From Nipponacmea schrenckii (taxonomy: Eukaryota > Mollusca > Gastropoda > Lottiidae), in NCBI GenBank assembly GCA_030562195.1, contig JAUJPP010000001.1, positions 12,516,472 through 12,580,471 on the forward strand: a stretch of 64,000 nt of DNA. Reading direction: 5' to 3'. Under the pieces are notes generated by a model that was not told the DNA's origin, did not search any database, and worked only from the letters and a program-made list of their open reading frames with translations. A program made the translations under genes and the position numbers. This document shows positions 1-17,500 of the stretch, one piece after another. Position 1 is the stretch's first letter, and each line of letters begins with the position of its first letter.

Positions 1-97
1 TTATATATACATAATACATATCTTCGGTAAATAATTTAAATAAATCTTTCTTTTTTTTTATATGTATTATATGTTATGGTTACACGATGATGATCGC

Positions 98-159
98 CTC
101 ACATATGCCTTTATTAGATTTTTAATTATTTTTATTTTTGTAAGAAAGGCATATGTGAG
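98..159. repeat. Inverted repeat with 15-bp arms
   Basis: The arms at 98-112 (CTCACATATGCCTTT) and 145-159 are perfect reverse complements separated by a 32-bp AT-rich loop. The site lies downstream of the minus-strand SDR exon, within what should be its first intron. It may be the remnant of a small palindromic element. No function can be assigned. Confidence 0.6.
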
Positions 160-339
160 AGGTGGATATTACTATGTACATATGTTTAAACTAGTATATC
201 CACCATGCACTTGATCGGAGTGTGGGTGGGTAAGTGGACAAAAAAAAAAAAAACAAAAAACAAAAGTTCTTCTCTACCAGCTTAACTTTGGCTACTCCTT
301 GTAAATGTATTATCTTATTTATTTTTCCAGCAAACCAAC

Positions 340-397
340 CTGTTATAAGAGCTACTTTTCCATCTAACCTAGCTAACCCATTTGAATTAGTTGCCAT
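340..397 (-). CDS. First exon of a second SDR gene (partial, runs off the left edge)
   Basis: Read on the minus strand from the ATG at 397, this exon encodes MATNSNGLARLDGKVALITG, the beginning of a classical short-chain dehydrogenase: the beta-1 strand and the first Gly of the TGxxxGxG nucleotide-binding loop. It stops at ATAACAG, exactly where exon 1 of the plus-strand SDR gene at 1068 stops, in the same phase. That makes it a paralogous first exon rather than chance coding. The donor that follows (GTTGGT) is weak, so this could be a decaying copy. The remaining exons would lie left of the window. The two SDR starts face away from each other across about 670 bp. Confidence 0.6.
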
Positions 398-1067
398 TTT
401 CAATAATAAATTATTATCTGAAACAAAGACAGGTTTGAATAAAAGAAACATATAGGGAAAGATATAATCATAATTGACAAAGATAATAACTTAAATGGGC
501 ACAATCTTGATTTTTAGAGGTTGTTTTGGGCCTTTGTTACATTTAAACAGTCCTCAGAAATAGGTTTTGAGGTATATTTCAAGGTATTTTGCGATTTTCT
601 TAGAATGACTGTGAATTAAAATGTCAATTTTCAGTCAATATTTGGAAGCATGTTTAGTTCAAATTTCCAAGAGAGAAATGTGCTTCTTTCAAAGTAAAAT
701 TACAAAAATATAAAGACAATTTAACTGACAAAACTATACATAGGTAGTATTCTAATTCTCTTTATTAGACCAAGGCTTTTATTTTGAGAATTTTTAGACT
801 TACTCTTATTATGATTTCTGATTTACCGGTATATCGACTTTGGATGATAAAATTATATGCATGAGTGCAAATTGTGTCTTCAAAAGTTCCTTATCCTTGT
901 CATTTGTCATTAGTAGGTCTATAGGCAAGTTGTAATTGTAAAATATTATAGAATTATCATTAGGCTCTGATTTTACCTTCAGGGGTTTTGTGTCAATTAT
1001 AGTATTGAAAAGTTCCACATTCGTTCGCCTTGACCCCAAATCTTCAGTAAGGTCAAGGTCCAACAAT
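398..1067. promoter_or_regulatory. Shared upstream region between two divergent SDR genes
   Basis: This 670-bp interval separates the two divergent SDR start codons (397 minus, 1068 plus) and must hold both promoters and 5' leaders. I see no TATA box or other motif that I would assign with confidence. The call rests on position only. Confidence 0.35.
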
Positions 1068-4142
<3,075 letters not shown>

Positions 4143-5595
4143 CAGAATTCATTTGTATTGTCATGGAATACCACAACAATATAGGAAGACTCAGTAATTA
4201 ATTTTGATTTTGAATTTCCTAATAGTGTATGTATTTGGGGCATGTACATGTATTGATGTATTTTATTTCGTTAGAAATAAGTTTAAAAGCTTTGAAGATG
4301 TTCACCAAAAATTACCATGTTTATAATTGTACCTTGGCATACTGTCTGAAATTCATTTGAGACCTACTTGGATAATCTGAATTGGCCAGTTTAATGACCT
4401 TGTTTGGCCTTCTGTTCAAAACTTCAGTAGAAAGTTTTTTGTGCAAAACAAATTAAGATCATCTTCTTCATATTGTGTAATCAATATTCATTGATATTCA
4501 TATTATGACACCAGAATTGCCTTCATAATATGATGACAAGTTGTTTTAGTATTGTTTGTTCAAATATTGTCACAAAAAATATTTCATGAGTCAATTCATT
4601 GATAACCATTTGAAATCTCGAACATCAGGACCAATTGTAACTTAAAAAATCTTATATTAGACCTGTGGAATACATTAACTTATACGTGTATATTTGTAAT
4701 CTTTGACTGATATTCTCCATTACTTCTATTTTTGATTTTTAATAAATATTGTAATAAATTATTCTTTCATTTTATGAATTCATGAGATTTTATTGAAATA
4801 ATGGAAGTCAATTTTATGTTGTGGGTTTTATTGTAGCCTATGTACCTTTCATTATTTTACTGGGTGGCAATATTGTATATGGACGGTACAGTGTTTGGTT
4901 TGCCATATAACTCACAATAATGTAGTGAACCATCAAATTGTATTTCATTATTTAATGTAATCTCTACCCCTTAATGTACAGATTTAAACAAAGAAACCCA
5001 TTCCCTAATCTCTCATTAATTATTGGCAATGCACAATTTATCATGTTAACATTGCTGTAAAACAATTCATTATGAAAATAGTTCATCTTATTTATCTAAG
5101 TACCATTTCGATTAAGCATTATCAATTCTTAAGAAATAAGCTTATCAAACAGCTATTAACAATTAGACAGTTAAACACTACACTACAGCTAGCTTACAAT
5201 TTCTTTTAGTTATACACCCAAAATAGTAATCAACTAAATGATTTACTACATACATCAAATATGTCGGGCGATTTTCAGAATGGAATTCATACACGAATTG
5301 GGAACCGCATTTTTCAAAAGAAATTTTGAATGTGTATGTCGAAATCTGTTTTAAGTTAGGACTATGAAACCTGAAGTTGGTGACATAACCCTCACATAGG
5401 GCCGAATCGCTTACTGAAGATTTATTTTAACAACAAAAGAACAGTTATGGTTTACTGTTATATATGGTTGATTATCAAGACATAAGGCAGCTATAAAATT
5501 TCATAACAAAATATAAGACTAGTTTAATAGAGACTAATCGGGAGCACCTGCTGAATGATCTTGGCGAGTTTTAACGTGATGTCACGAGACTTGCT
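4143..5595 (+). other. SDR 3' UTR and MAP3K4 upstream region
   Basis: The first 600 bp is probably the 3' UTR of the SDR gene. AATAAA-type signals lie at about 4740-4757. The rest leads to the MAP3K4 start and must hold its promoter. Just before the ATG, at 5575-5586, CGTGATGTCACG has CRE/E-box-like half-sites in inverted arrangement. I see no other gene here. Confidence 0.5.
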
Positions 5596-8500
5596 ATGGC
5601 GGATGGACGGGACAAAAATAATTTGTCTCGCTCTCCCAATGAAAATTTTAACCCGTTAGATTCGGACAGGTAAATATATTTGCACTGATATACTATCTGA
5701 ATACTCGTGGAACAAATTGCAAATGTTTTTCACGAACAGGCGGCATTTGGTTTTGCAAATTTTGCGAGAAAAGATCACGGTGTTCTGCGATCTTCGACCT
5801 CATTCATGAACATTGTGATACTATTCTCATACTGTCACTGATTATGACAGTTGTTTACATGATAACCATATAGGGCTATTATAATGTCATTTATCTGATT
5901 AATTATAAATGGATACAATTGATCTGCAATAAAATGTAATTGCCTTTTTTCTGTCTTTTTTGTTTTGTCTATTTATATTTTTTGACAATATTTTGTAAAA
6001 AGTGAAATGATAGTTTTTAAAAGATAAAAAGAAAATGAAAAACAAGTTCAACTTGAATATCTTTCATTTTTTTGACACCTGGACAATTAAAGGAATGATG
6101 TGTCATTCACATAACCATTGTTTTGATTAATACACAAGACAGAGTTTTTCCTAGGCACATTCTTTGTCATAGGATATAACCTTCAAGGACACCCATTTCC
6201 AAAGAATTGTTGTCAATAATATAATGTGAAAATATTTTTTTTGTTTTTCTTTTGTCAATGTTTATTGTATGATCCTGTTAAGACATAATTGGGGCTTAAT
6301 TTTTTTCAATTTATGTGTAGATGATTATTAAATGAATATAGACCTGTTTGTCAAAGATCTTTTAGCTTCCAGACTGTTTTATTTTTTCTGAACCTATTAT
6401 TTCAACATCGAAATAGACAGTTTTAAATTGTTGTGGATGTACAATTAGTTTTACTTATCCATTATAAGGTGTAAATTTTAATGATAGCTACCATATTCAG
6501 AATATCCAAATTTGTCAATAACCACCCTCTAGGTCAAAAGTTCTGATAAAGATTTTGATACAGTTTTGTTTTGATTAGTGAGGAATATCAAATGACAGTT
6601 ACTGCATTTTGAAATTTATGGATTTTCATATTCCTTCCTATCTCAGTGTTAAATTAACATCAATTAGACTTGTTGACCTGGTTATTTAATCTTTCTAGCA
6701 CTGTGTATAATTCGTGTTAAGTTGAGAATTTGTTTTGATTTGTTCATTATATAAATGTATTAAAAGGATTAGATAAGATAGAACTAAAATTGTTATATTA
6801 AAATTACCTGTTAAAATACATTGTTAAGAAAGCAATAATGGTCGAACATACTTTTGTCATTGCTACTCTTAAATTATAAATATCTTGCAAAATGGCTATA
6901 AGAGAGCCCTGTAAAGCGGAGAGTGTGATACCATTTTTTGGCATCACAAGATATTGTAGCTGAAGCAGATATTCTTATTTGAATATGAAGGTTGCTGAAG
7001 GTCAAGGTTGGACTTAAAACTATAGACAAATAAACATTGAAAATATTTTAAGATGGAGGCTTCAACAGTTTGAATTTACAAACATGACCAATTGTTTGGA
7101 ATTACAAAGTTACAAATTAGAGATGCCCTTGCTAATGCCCACACAAAAAGGGCAGGATTTATTTTGTAGTTGCCCTTGTCTTTCCATCGGTTCGTCCCTC
7201 CACAATTGCTTATAATAATCTATTCTTGAAGAATTTTGACGAAACTTGGTTTGAGTGTTTGATAATTACCCAAGGATAAATCCTATTGAAGATCATAAAG
7301 TCGCAAAATACTAAATATGATATTGAAACTTGTTTAAATTTGAGCTTCTAAACTCCCTAGAAAGCACAATTCTTGATGTTGTTTATTACAGAACTTGGTG
7401 TGAGTGTTTGTTATCACTAAAGGTAAAACCTTATAAAAGATGAGATGTCGAAAAATATTGACTTTGAGTTACACCATAGGGACCATTATTCTTAATGGAT
7501 TAGGAAAAAACATGGTTTAGGGTGTTATAAGAGATACTCTCCTATAGAAGCACTAGCCCGGGTAACAAGGGGATACTATGCTTTGAATTTCAGTATACAT
7601 CAATTTGATGAGTATTTTGGACCCATTGATAAACCCTATTGATAATCTGAAAAATTTAGAAATAGCTAACATGGGTTATTGCTCTTGTTCTCAGAAACAT
7701 GTTAAAGATGGGTTGCCTCATTAATTAGAGCCAAAGTAAGATTACTAATTGATTAATTGGGGTTTCTAATGAATAATCCATGCATTCTCAAGTTCAAAAA
7801 GCTTATGTGGACGTAGAAATGCTTGTGGAATGCATTTGACTCTGATGATCTGCTTTGAAATGCTAAATTTAGACTCCATGTTTGTTCACGTGACCAATGA
7901 TGTCATATGAATAAAGGTTTCTAAAAATTGATTTTAGGCAATGATTTATGTACCGAATTGACAGACTGGATGATCAAAAAAAAGATCAGCGACATTCGAG
8001 ACTTGACGTACATACCTATGTTAGTACCCTACCGTGGGAATTCAGGTCATAATTAGCCAAATTACGAGTTAATTAATGATATGTGGGACCATCTGGTATT
8101 TTTTCCAGTCATTAGAACACCTCTACTTTCTATTGATATAAGTATTACCAGTCCAATTATGGTATATAAGGGAAGGCAACTTTAATTGCAGCTCATAAAC
8201 ATTCTAGAAGCCACAATTCTTGACACATGTTGATGAATTTTTTTGTGAAAGTTTGTAGTCTCCGAAGGATGAAGCCTACCTTAAAATGAAAATATCGAAA
8301 AATATTTAATGATTTATTATATTGTTTATCAAATATCTTTATGTGCATAATTGATGTCAAAATATGAAAAAAAGAAAACAGTGCTAGTCCATCCACAATT
8401 GCTTGTCAACACTTTACCAGGTAGGATTCTTTTAAATGAAACCTGCTGAAATTGTTTTCCTCCAAGGATGATCCCTATTGAAAATCAATAGTATTGAAAT

Positions 8501-11500
8501 ATTTAATATGACTTATTGCCCTTGTTCTTAAAAACGTGTGCAAGGTTTTGCTCGTAAACACTCTACAAGGCACAAATCTTAACGGATTTTGATGAAACTT
8601 GCTGAAATTTTTAGCTAGTAAAAACTGGTATATTATCCTATTGTTCCTTATCTCAAAAAGTCTCAAAGAAGTGTGTAATTGAAGGTTGAATATTTTGAAC
8701 TGGTGATACTGTGTTTTCAAGTTTTTATTCTAAATCAAAGCTGCCAGTGAGCATATATTATCTTGCCCAGCAAGCTATCTTTAACTTGAAGACCTTTTTT
8801 CAGAGATCAAGGAGAAGATAAAGAATATCAACATTCTCCGAGAGATAATCAGTATATTGATAATGACTCTGAAACTGATGAAGATCAGGATCCTGATACT
8901 CCCCAGTTTAGTACCACGCCTCCAGTAAACTTCCGTGTAAGAAAAAGAGAGAAGTCTCGTCAACAGTATAAAGAGGCCAAAGAGAAATTAGATCTGAAAC
9001 GAAGACCTAAGCCAAGAAATGTTGTGTCTCTTATCAAGGAGGAATATTTTGCTAACAGCTTGAATAAAATCAGTGGTACCGACTCAGAGGATAATTTCGA
9101 ACGAGATGGTTTTCGTGAAAAAAAAGATAAGAGGAAGAAAGAGAAGGAGAAGAAACAACTCTCAAAATCAAGAAGTCATGATAGATTGGAAAAGAGATCG
9201 TCAGATTTTTTGAGCAGCAAAGTATCAGCTGGGATGCCTAAGCTAAAAATAGAAATGCCAAAGCGCGTGTCACTTCCCACAATATCAAGTACTACAGTTA
9301 CTTGTACTACTCCTACATTTAAAAACAGACTGAGAAGAGAAGTTTCGCTGCCTTTAGAATGTTCCGAAGATCGTCAAGATTTTTCTAAAATATTTTCCAC
9401 TTTAGTGAAATTGGAAAAAAAGGAAAAGACTTTTTTGTCACAAGCCAGGATGAAACGACAAATGAGTACAGAGCAAGAAATGCAGCAGAATGAGACTAAT
9501 CGTGATATGTGGCTTGAGCTTAAAGCAGAAGTTGATGGCAAATCAAAGGATGATATACTGAAAGAAAGGTCTAAAATTCAAGATGTTTTGCATTTGATAA
9601 TGGATTTTAAGTTAAATTGCATGCAGCATGAAGTGAGCAATGGGAATTCCACTGATCCATTTCTGGAGGTGGGTGAGGAACCAAAGATCTGCTTTCAATT
9701 ATCTACAAGCGTTTCCGATTCCTTTCAAGCTATTTCATTATCTGCAGAGACAATTGAATGTCAAAAGGAAGCATTAGTTAAGGTAGAAGCTCTCCTTCAT
9801 AAACTAGATAAGTGTGAACGGCTATATCCTACAACAAAAAGTTTCAATGAAGCTAATGAACTTTATGCTAGTGAAACTTTTGGACATCGAGTGAAAAGTC
9901 TGATTCTGTGGTTAAATATAACTCGTGATCTCTGCCATAGAATTAATCTGTTAGGTAAAATATTGGGTGTCAGAAATACTCCAGGGTTAGACTGGCCTGT
10001 GATAGATTATGAAAGTCCAAGAAGTTCTTCTTCGGGAACTTTAGAACGTAATGTTCCTGTGATACAGCAAACGTCTGCTTCATCAACAGAAGATAGTGAT
10101 GAAATTAATGATGCAGAAACTATTATTGGTGACACAAATGACGAAAGCCTAGGTGAAACCAAAAAAGTAACTTTTTCCATAAGTGGCGGAAGCAGTGCAA
10201 GATCTTCCTGTGCTCCTAGCCCAAATCCAGAATCAAATATTCCAAATGATGTGTCTGAAGATCTAAATGAGACAAATGTCCCTCTTGATATGTCAACTCC
10301 ACTTAAAAGTGTCAGGTCAAGCATAGGCTCCTATGCCCCAAGTCTTTCACGTGCAGCAAGTGATGCCAGCATTGATGAAGCCAATATGATGTCTTCAGCC
10401 TACAGGCATTTTGTAGATAAAAGTTTGAAAAAGACGGGTATGAATCGACTGTTAGTTAGATTACGGACTTTGTTAGATAGGTCTTTACAAAGAGCCAGAG
10501 AAGCTTTAGAGAGACCAAAAAGTGCTTTGTCTTATGCTGAAATTTTAAAGGTATGTTTATTGAAGTATTTCTTGATAGATGGTAGCAATTAATTCTAAAC
10601 ACCATTGCTTTGATGTTTGACTGTTTCCTGTATTATTCAATCAGAATGCTGATTGCTGGATCAGCTAGCTTTTGAATATTTCTGATTAACACTAGTGCTA
10701 GGTATCGCCAATCATGCCACTATACAAAATGCCTAAAGGGGTTCACTATATTATTCATATCGTGATATGGGGAAATGTGTGAAAATTAACAGTTTCAGTG
10801 AGTTCATTGAGAAAAAATAGTGATTCCATTCAATTGTCAAATATCTATACACATCCTGGTGTGGCATTTTGTATCACTCTACATCAATTTACTGATACAT
10901 TTTGCCAGCATTAATTTACACACTGTGTGATTTTCAGTCATCCTGTTTATTTTTTATGTGAAGCAAATTTCACACATTATACCAAGATTAGTTCACTGCA
11001 ATTGTTTTCTTATTACTTGTTTTTTTTTCAGTCGTCTCGTTCGTCTGATAAAGTCCAAGATGTTGCTTCCTCTCCTTCCTTAGATCTGTCGTCTGTGATA
11101 AATAATTCTGCCTTATATAATGGAAGTAGTAGTCTAGCAGAACATGGTGCTTGGAGTGAAGATTTTATTAAGATGGGTTTACCCTCATTTAGACCCAGCT
11201 ATTTATTTTTAGTCCGAATACCTTTAGATGTTATTCATGAATGTTTACGTCTGCGCTTAGAGCAACGACCAACTAATGAACCCTCTCTGCACAGTACTCG
11301 ACAGGTAAAGATTATTAGTAGTTCAGTCGCCATGGTATGATAGTGAAAAATAATTATTACAAGCAACTGATAAAACAACAGGCCTTGTACAGCTTTTTGG
11401 TATCTGTATACATGTGAAGTAACAAAAGTAAACTTTAAAGATACTTATTCTGTTCTATAACCACTTGTAGTTGATGAGAGAATGTAAAGAAGTACTAAAA

Positions 11501-14500
11501 GGTGCTGTAGCTGTTAAACAATATTACCAATTAATGGTATCATCAGTGATGTGGGATGAACAGGAAATGGATGATAAATTTGCATCTGATTTAGAAAAGT
11601 TTGATGAGGACATGCAGGCTATTCTGGAGGTAAGACAGTCCAATACAAATATCAATTAGAGGAATAGATGGTAATTATTGAATTGGTGTTGGTCATACGT
11701 GTTTGATTCCTTCGGTTTTAGAAAAATTCTGATACCAAAGTGGTTTCCCTCCATTTTGATTTACAACCATCCTCCATTAGAATAGTGTAGCGAAGTGTTT
11801 TCTACTGCTTTTGTCATTTTATTGTTCCTATTTCTGCTTTACTTCAAAATTTAATTAAATTTTATCTGCTTGTTTCAGGTTTATTTTTCCTACCTTCAAA
11901 GTTGGATGAACCATGTACAGAATTTGGATGAAGCTTCACTCAGTTTGAAAAATTATTTAGTTGTTGAATGGACTTTTACAAAACAAATCTGTCCGTATAT
12001 TATAGGGGGAGAGGCTGAAGCTGGCAAGAGATTTAGGTAACTGGTAGTTGTGTGCTTTGTACTGTGCAAAATTAGTTTTTCATTACTGTACTCATTACAT
12101 GTCATGATAATCAAAGGCATTTTTATGTTGTTAAAGATGATTTGTAATCAAAATGGCGTCGAATAGCGAATCAAATTTTGTATACAGGATAAAGCAGAAA
12201 ATTTTTTAGATGGTGGCTGACTAATTGCCCAACTCCACTCTTAAATACAATGAATAAATATTGATATCTGAAATTTTAAAATGTCATACATATATTGATT
12301 CACTGCTAGGATAAATGCACTGATTAGTATAAATAGATTTGAGTTCCGATAAATGTTTTTCAGACGTAATAAATTGATTGACCAGGATTAAAAGCCTCAT
12401 ATGTGTCTGATGTATCCAGAAGAATGTCACTATAATCAAAATCATGTCAGGACATTAAGAGCTCAGATGTGACTTAAAAAAACATCCCTGATCAAAAGTT
12501 TTATGCTTTTTTTTTGTTTCAACACCATCAATTGATCTTGCACATGCACTGCCTTCGTCATTCAGAAACTGAATCCAAATCTTGAATCAAATTTGATAAA
12601 TTTTGATTTCAGTATGTTAGCTATTAGTTTACTGAACTCTATAACTGATCTACTGTATGATAATATAGATGAAATTACCAGACAACTGTTTGATATGACA
12701 AAAGGTGAAAATAATGATGAAGAAGAAAACAATGATGATGAACAATCTAATAGAGATAAAGCATCAGATTATAGGTTAGTTCGTAAAGAGTATCATATAT
12801 CAGATGCATTAAAAAGCTATGTACAATCTGTAGAATCAGATGGGTTTTGGTTTGTTTTTTTTTGTTCAGGTTACTGCTCACACTGAGGAATTTCTTCTTA
12901 AAATCAAACTAGTGCAACAATATTATTTATTTTTCATTATTATTATATAACACAAGCCTTTTTAATCTGATAAATTCTTAAGTATAAGTAATTGGGTAAA
13001 TATTCCAGAGCCTTGTGCTACATGAGTTGATCTGATTTCAGACATTGCCTACAACAAACATGTCGAGGTTTTAAGAATTTATTTAATGAAGCTAGAGAGA
13101 GAGCCTCTAAAGCTCTTGGTTTTGCAAAGATGCTGAGAAATGTAAGTAAGATATATAATTGATCTATTTAATATAATAGAGTATTATAATAGAGTATGTT
13201 TACATGCAGATTTTTAGACAATTGTGTTTGGGAGTGGGAACCAAAGAATAAGAATAGCCAATGTTTTTATAGAGATAATGCTTTGATGAGTAAGACAATG
13301 TAAAATATATTTGACATTCAAAAGAATTGTTTTACAAGAGCTATAGGTCTATTTCAATTTCATTTTTTGACTATTTTGTAACTTGTAATCAAGCATAAAA
13401 TTATACGTATTTTAGGATTTGGAAATAGCTGCTGATTTCAATGTCACGGTATCTACCAAACAATTGTTAGATAAGTTACAACTTACAAACCATGTCAGGG
13501 TAAGCACAAATCAGTTATTTAATAAGTCAGGACTTACTAACCATGCAAGGGTAAACACAGATCAGTTATTTAATAAGTCAGGTCTTACTTACCATGCATG
13601 GGTAAGCACAGATCAGTTATTTAATAAGTCAGGTCTTACTAACCATGCAAGGGTAAGCACAGATCAGTTATTTAATAAGTCAGGACTTACTGACCATGCA
13701 TGGGTAAGCACAGATCAGTTATTTAATAAGTCAGGTCTTACTAACCATGCAAGGCTAAGCACAAATCAGTTATTTAATAAGTCAGGCTTACTGACCATGC
13801 AAGGGTAAGCACAGATCAGTTATTTAATAAGTCAGGACTTACTGACCATGCAAGGGTAAGCACAGATTAGTTATTTAATAAGTCACGACTTACTTACTAT
13901 GTCAGGTGAAGCAAAAATCAGCTTTTTAATAAGTTACAAATTACTAACCATGTAAGTGTAAGCACAGATCAGTTATTTAATAAGTCAGGACTTACTAACC
14001 ATGCAAGGGTAAGCACAGATCAGTTATTTAATAAGTCAGGACTTACTGACCATGCAAGGGTAAGCACAGATCAGTTTTTTAATAAATCAGGACTTACTGA
14101 CCATGCAAGGGTAAGCACACATCAGTTATTTAATAAGTCACAACTTACTTACCATGTCAGGGTAAGCACAGATTAGTTATTTAATAAGTCACAACTTACT
14201 AACCATGTCAGGTGAAGCAAAAATCAGCTTTTTGATCAGTTACAAATTACGAACCATGTAAGGGTAAGCACAGATCAGTTATTTAATAAGTCAGGACTTA
14301 CTAACCATGCAAGGGTAAGCACAGATCAGTTATTTAACAAGTCAGGACTTACTGACCATGCAAGGGTAAGCACAGATCAGTTATTTAATAAGTCAGGCAT
14401 ACTGACCATGCAAGGGTAAGCACAGATCAGGTATTTAATAAGTCAGGACTTACTGACCATGCAAGGGTAAGCACAGATCAGTTATTTAATAAGTCACAAC

Positions 14501-17500
14501 TTACTTACCATGTCAGGTGAAGCAAAAATCGGCTTTTTAATAAGTTACAACTTACTAACCATATAAGGGTCGCACAGATCAGTTATTTAATAAGTCAGGA
14601 CTTACTAACCATGCAAGGGTAAGCACAGATCAGTTATTTAATAAGTCAGGACTTACTGACCATGCAAGGGTAAGCACAAATCAGTTATTTAATAAGTCAC
14701 AACTTACTAACCATGTCAGGGTAAGCAAAATCCGTTATTTAATAAGTCAGGACTTACGGACCATGCATGGGTAAGCACAGATCACTTATTTATTAAGCCA
14801 GGCTTACTGACCATGCAAGGGTAAGCACAGATCAGTTATTTAATAAGTCACAACTTACTAACCATGTCAGGTGAAGCAAAAATCAGCTTTTTAATCAGTT
14901 ACAAATTACTAACCATGTAAGGGTTAGCACAGATCAGTTATTTAATAAGTCAGGACTTACTAACCATGCAAGGGTAAGCACAGATCAGTTATGTAATAAG
15001 TCAGGACTTACTGGCCATGCAAGGGTAGGCACAGATCAGTTATTTAATAAGTTAGGCTTACTGACCATGCAAGGGTAAGCACAGATCAGTTATTTAATAA
15101 GTCAGGACTAACTAACCATGCAAGGGTAAGCACAGATTAGTTATATAATAAATCACAAGTTACTAACCATGTCAAGGTGAGCATAAATCAGTTAATTAAT
15201 AACCCACAATTTTCTTACCATGTCCGGGTAAGTACATATGAGTTATATAACCCACAACTTATTTACAATGTCGGGGTAAGCACTGATCAGATTTAAATTG
15301 TCATAAATTACTATACGTTACTTACTAATGATATACAGAAATACCTGTTATTTAGTTTCAATTTACCATATTGTTTGATAGTTATTGGGTTATATTGTAG
15401 GTAATGGCTCCAGTAAGTGCTGGTTATTTAATGTTTATACCTGACCGTATAACCTCCAATAAAAAATTGATATTACAATTATTAAATGTGACATGTGGTC
15501 GTGAAGAATCTACTCTACCGTCTGATTTAGAGAATAATAATGGTTATTTGGTCATGGTACGATGTGAAGGTACTGCTGATCATGTCTTAGAATGTCCTAT
15601 CTGGAATGGAGAAGTTTTAGAAGTGGCGCCGACTGCTGAAACAGCTATTGCTCTCTCTCATATTGAGGTAAAACCTGAGTATTTAAATTTTTAATATTCA
15701 AAGGGCTCTTTCAAAGAGGCTCTTTGTGTATTGCAGTTTTATTAATAAGGAGATATTGTTGTCAAAACGTTTAATTAACCAGACATAAAAGCAGAGTTCC
15801 AACTATCCATAAAAGTTTTTAGGATTTAAATCAGAAAAATGGCTCACTTTAAAATATATACTGTGAATGTTTTGTGAATGATAAAGTTCATGTGTTTGCT
15901 TATAATGTTCGAACTGTAGCCTGTCCATCTCAATAAGTAATGGATTATCTTGTCAACTGTTTCTATTCTTTGTTAAAAGTAAGTAGTATGAGGCGGACTT
16001 GATCTCTTTGAATTGGAAGCGTTTCTGGTTGCCAATTTATTATCATTTATGAATTATTCTTGATTCCCTGACCTATACTTGATGTATGACAGAGCTTATT
16101 ATCAATCGAACATTTTAGACAATGAACAGCTTATATGGCCAAATCAACAGCCTTGCTAAAGATCATAAAATTTTGAATGTGTGCAACTGCCACAGCTTAA
16201 AAGCATGTCTTGTCTTTAGGTTGAAGCATTGCTGGTTGTAGTTATACATTCATCTCAACTAGGAGATATGAGAAAAGAATTTGATAAAAAGATGGGAGAA
16301 TCTGTTGAATTAGTTAATGAACAAACCTCATGTCATCAAGCTATTGCAGAGTCTTTAGCTGAAATCAAGGTTAGTAGAACACATTCAGCTCATCTGAGTC
16401 ATTAATAAGCTAGGCAATAAATGTTATCCATTGTCTGAAAACGAAGTAGATTTTTTACAAATTTAATTGTCCTGATTTTTGTATTTGAAATTATAACATG
16501 AACACATAAATCATCCTATTTAGCATTGAAAATAACAATATTCACAAAACCACACAAAACAGTGGAGTATTTTTTTCACCATTTTTCTTTTTAAACATTT
16601 CAGACCATAGCAGTCCAATTGAGAGCCAAAGTAGCAAGAGCTATAGAACAAGTTGATGAGACTCTGAATTTTGATGAAATTTTACAACATGAAGAGAATG
16701 ATAGAAATCATTTGGTTAAAATCTATAGAGAAACAATGTTACAGGGCTATAACTTTGGTTTTGAGGTAAGTTGTTATGGATATTCATTATTGAGCTGTGA
16801 TAGCTGAGTTGTTGGCTAACCTTGAGGTTTTGAAACAGTATCTTCAGACTTTTATCCTGGTATGCCCCTATTATTGATACATTTGGTGGTGTTGACATTA
16901 TTTGGATGGGAAAAAGGTCCCTATAGGTTATATATGCATAAAAAATGATTATACAGTGCCCTTGTTCTGGCTAAAAAGACTCCTTGTTTATTAGCTAAAT
17001 GTTGCTATTATATTATTTTATATAATATTACATAGACAGAAATTAAATACCATAAAAAACAAAGTATCACATGCCCAGAGCTGAAAAAGCAATGATATTG
17101 TTTCCTATTTAGGTTGGTAAAGATATTTCACGTCTAGTAAGTGGAGAACAGAGACAGAAAATGGTACCAGGTTTAGTTAGTTTTGCTAAATATTGGATGA
17201 AATTTGTCTTGGAGAAATGTGAAACTGGTAGAGGTGGAAGACCAAGGTACATTGTTTGTATATAATAGTTGTCATTATATCAGCCACATTTGTAAGGATG
17301 TTATCACTTCTGTGTCAAAATCATACAAAAGATTGAAAATTTGTTTTATTGCTCATTTGAAAATCTGTCATCAGCCCCTATACATATATTCTTTATTTTC
17401 AGATGGGCTGTACCAGGCTTTGATTACTTGACTGTTGTCTGTGATCCTAAAGTATTAGCTTGTTTGTCAGATGAATCTTTCAAGGTAACTGCTACTTATA

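Noticed and set aside
10007..10324. A 105-residue open frame on the minus strand inside MAP3K4 exon 2
   Set aside because: It is the antisense of conserved coding sequence, with no homology and low-complexity content.
12775..12886. Open frame continuing past MAP3K4 exon 6
   Set aside because: The GTTAGT donor at 12775 joins in phase to exon 7 at 13042, which matches the family ([13 protein letters not shown]). Readthrough would end at a stop in the intron.
13500..15290. CRISPR-like regular repeats
   Set aside because: The copies are adjoining with no unique spacers, and the site is an intron of an animal gene. It is a plain tandem array.
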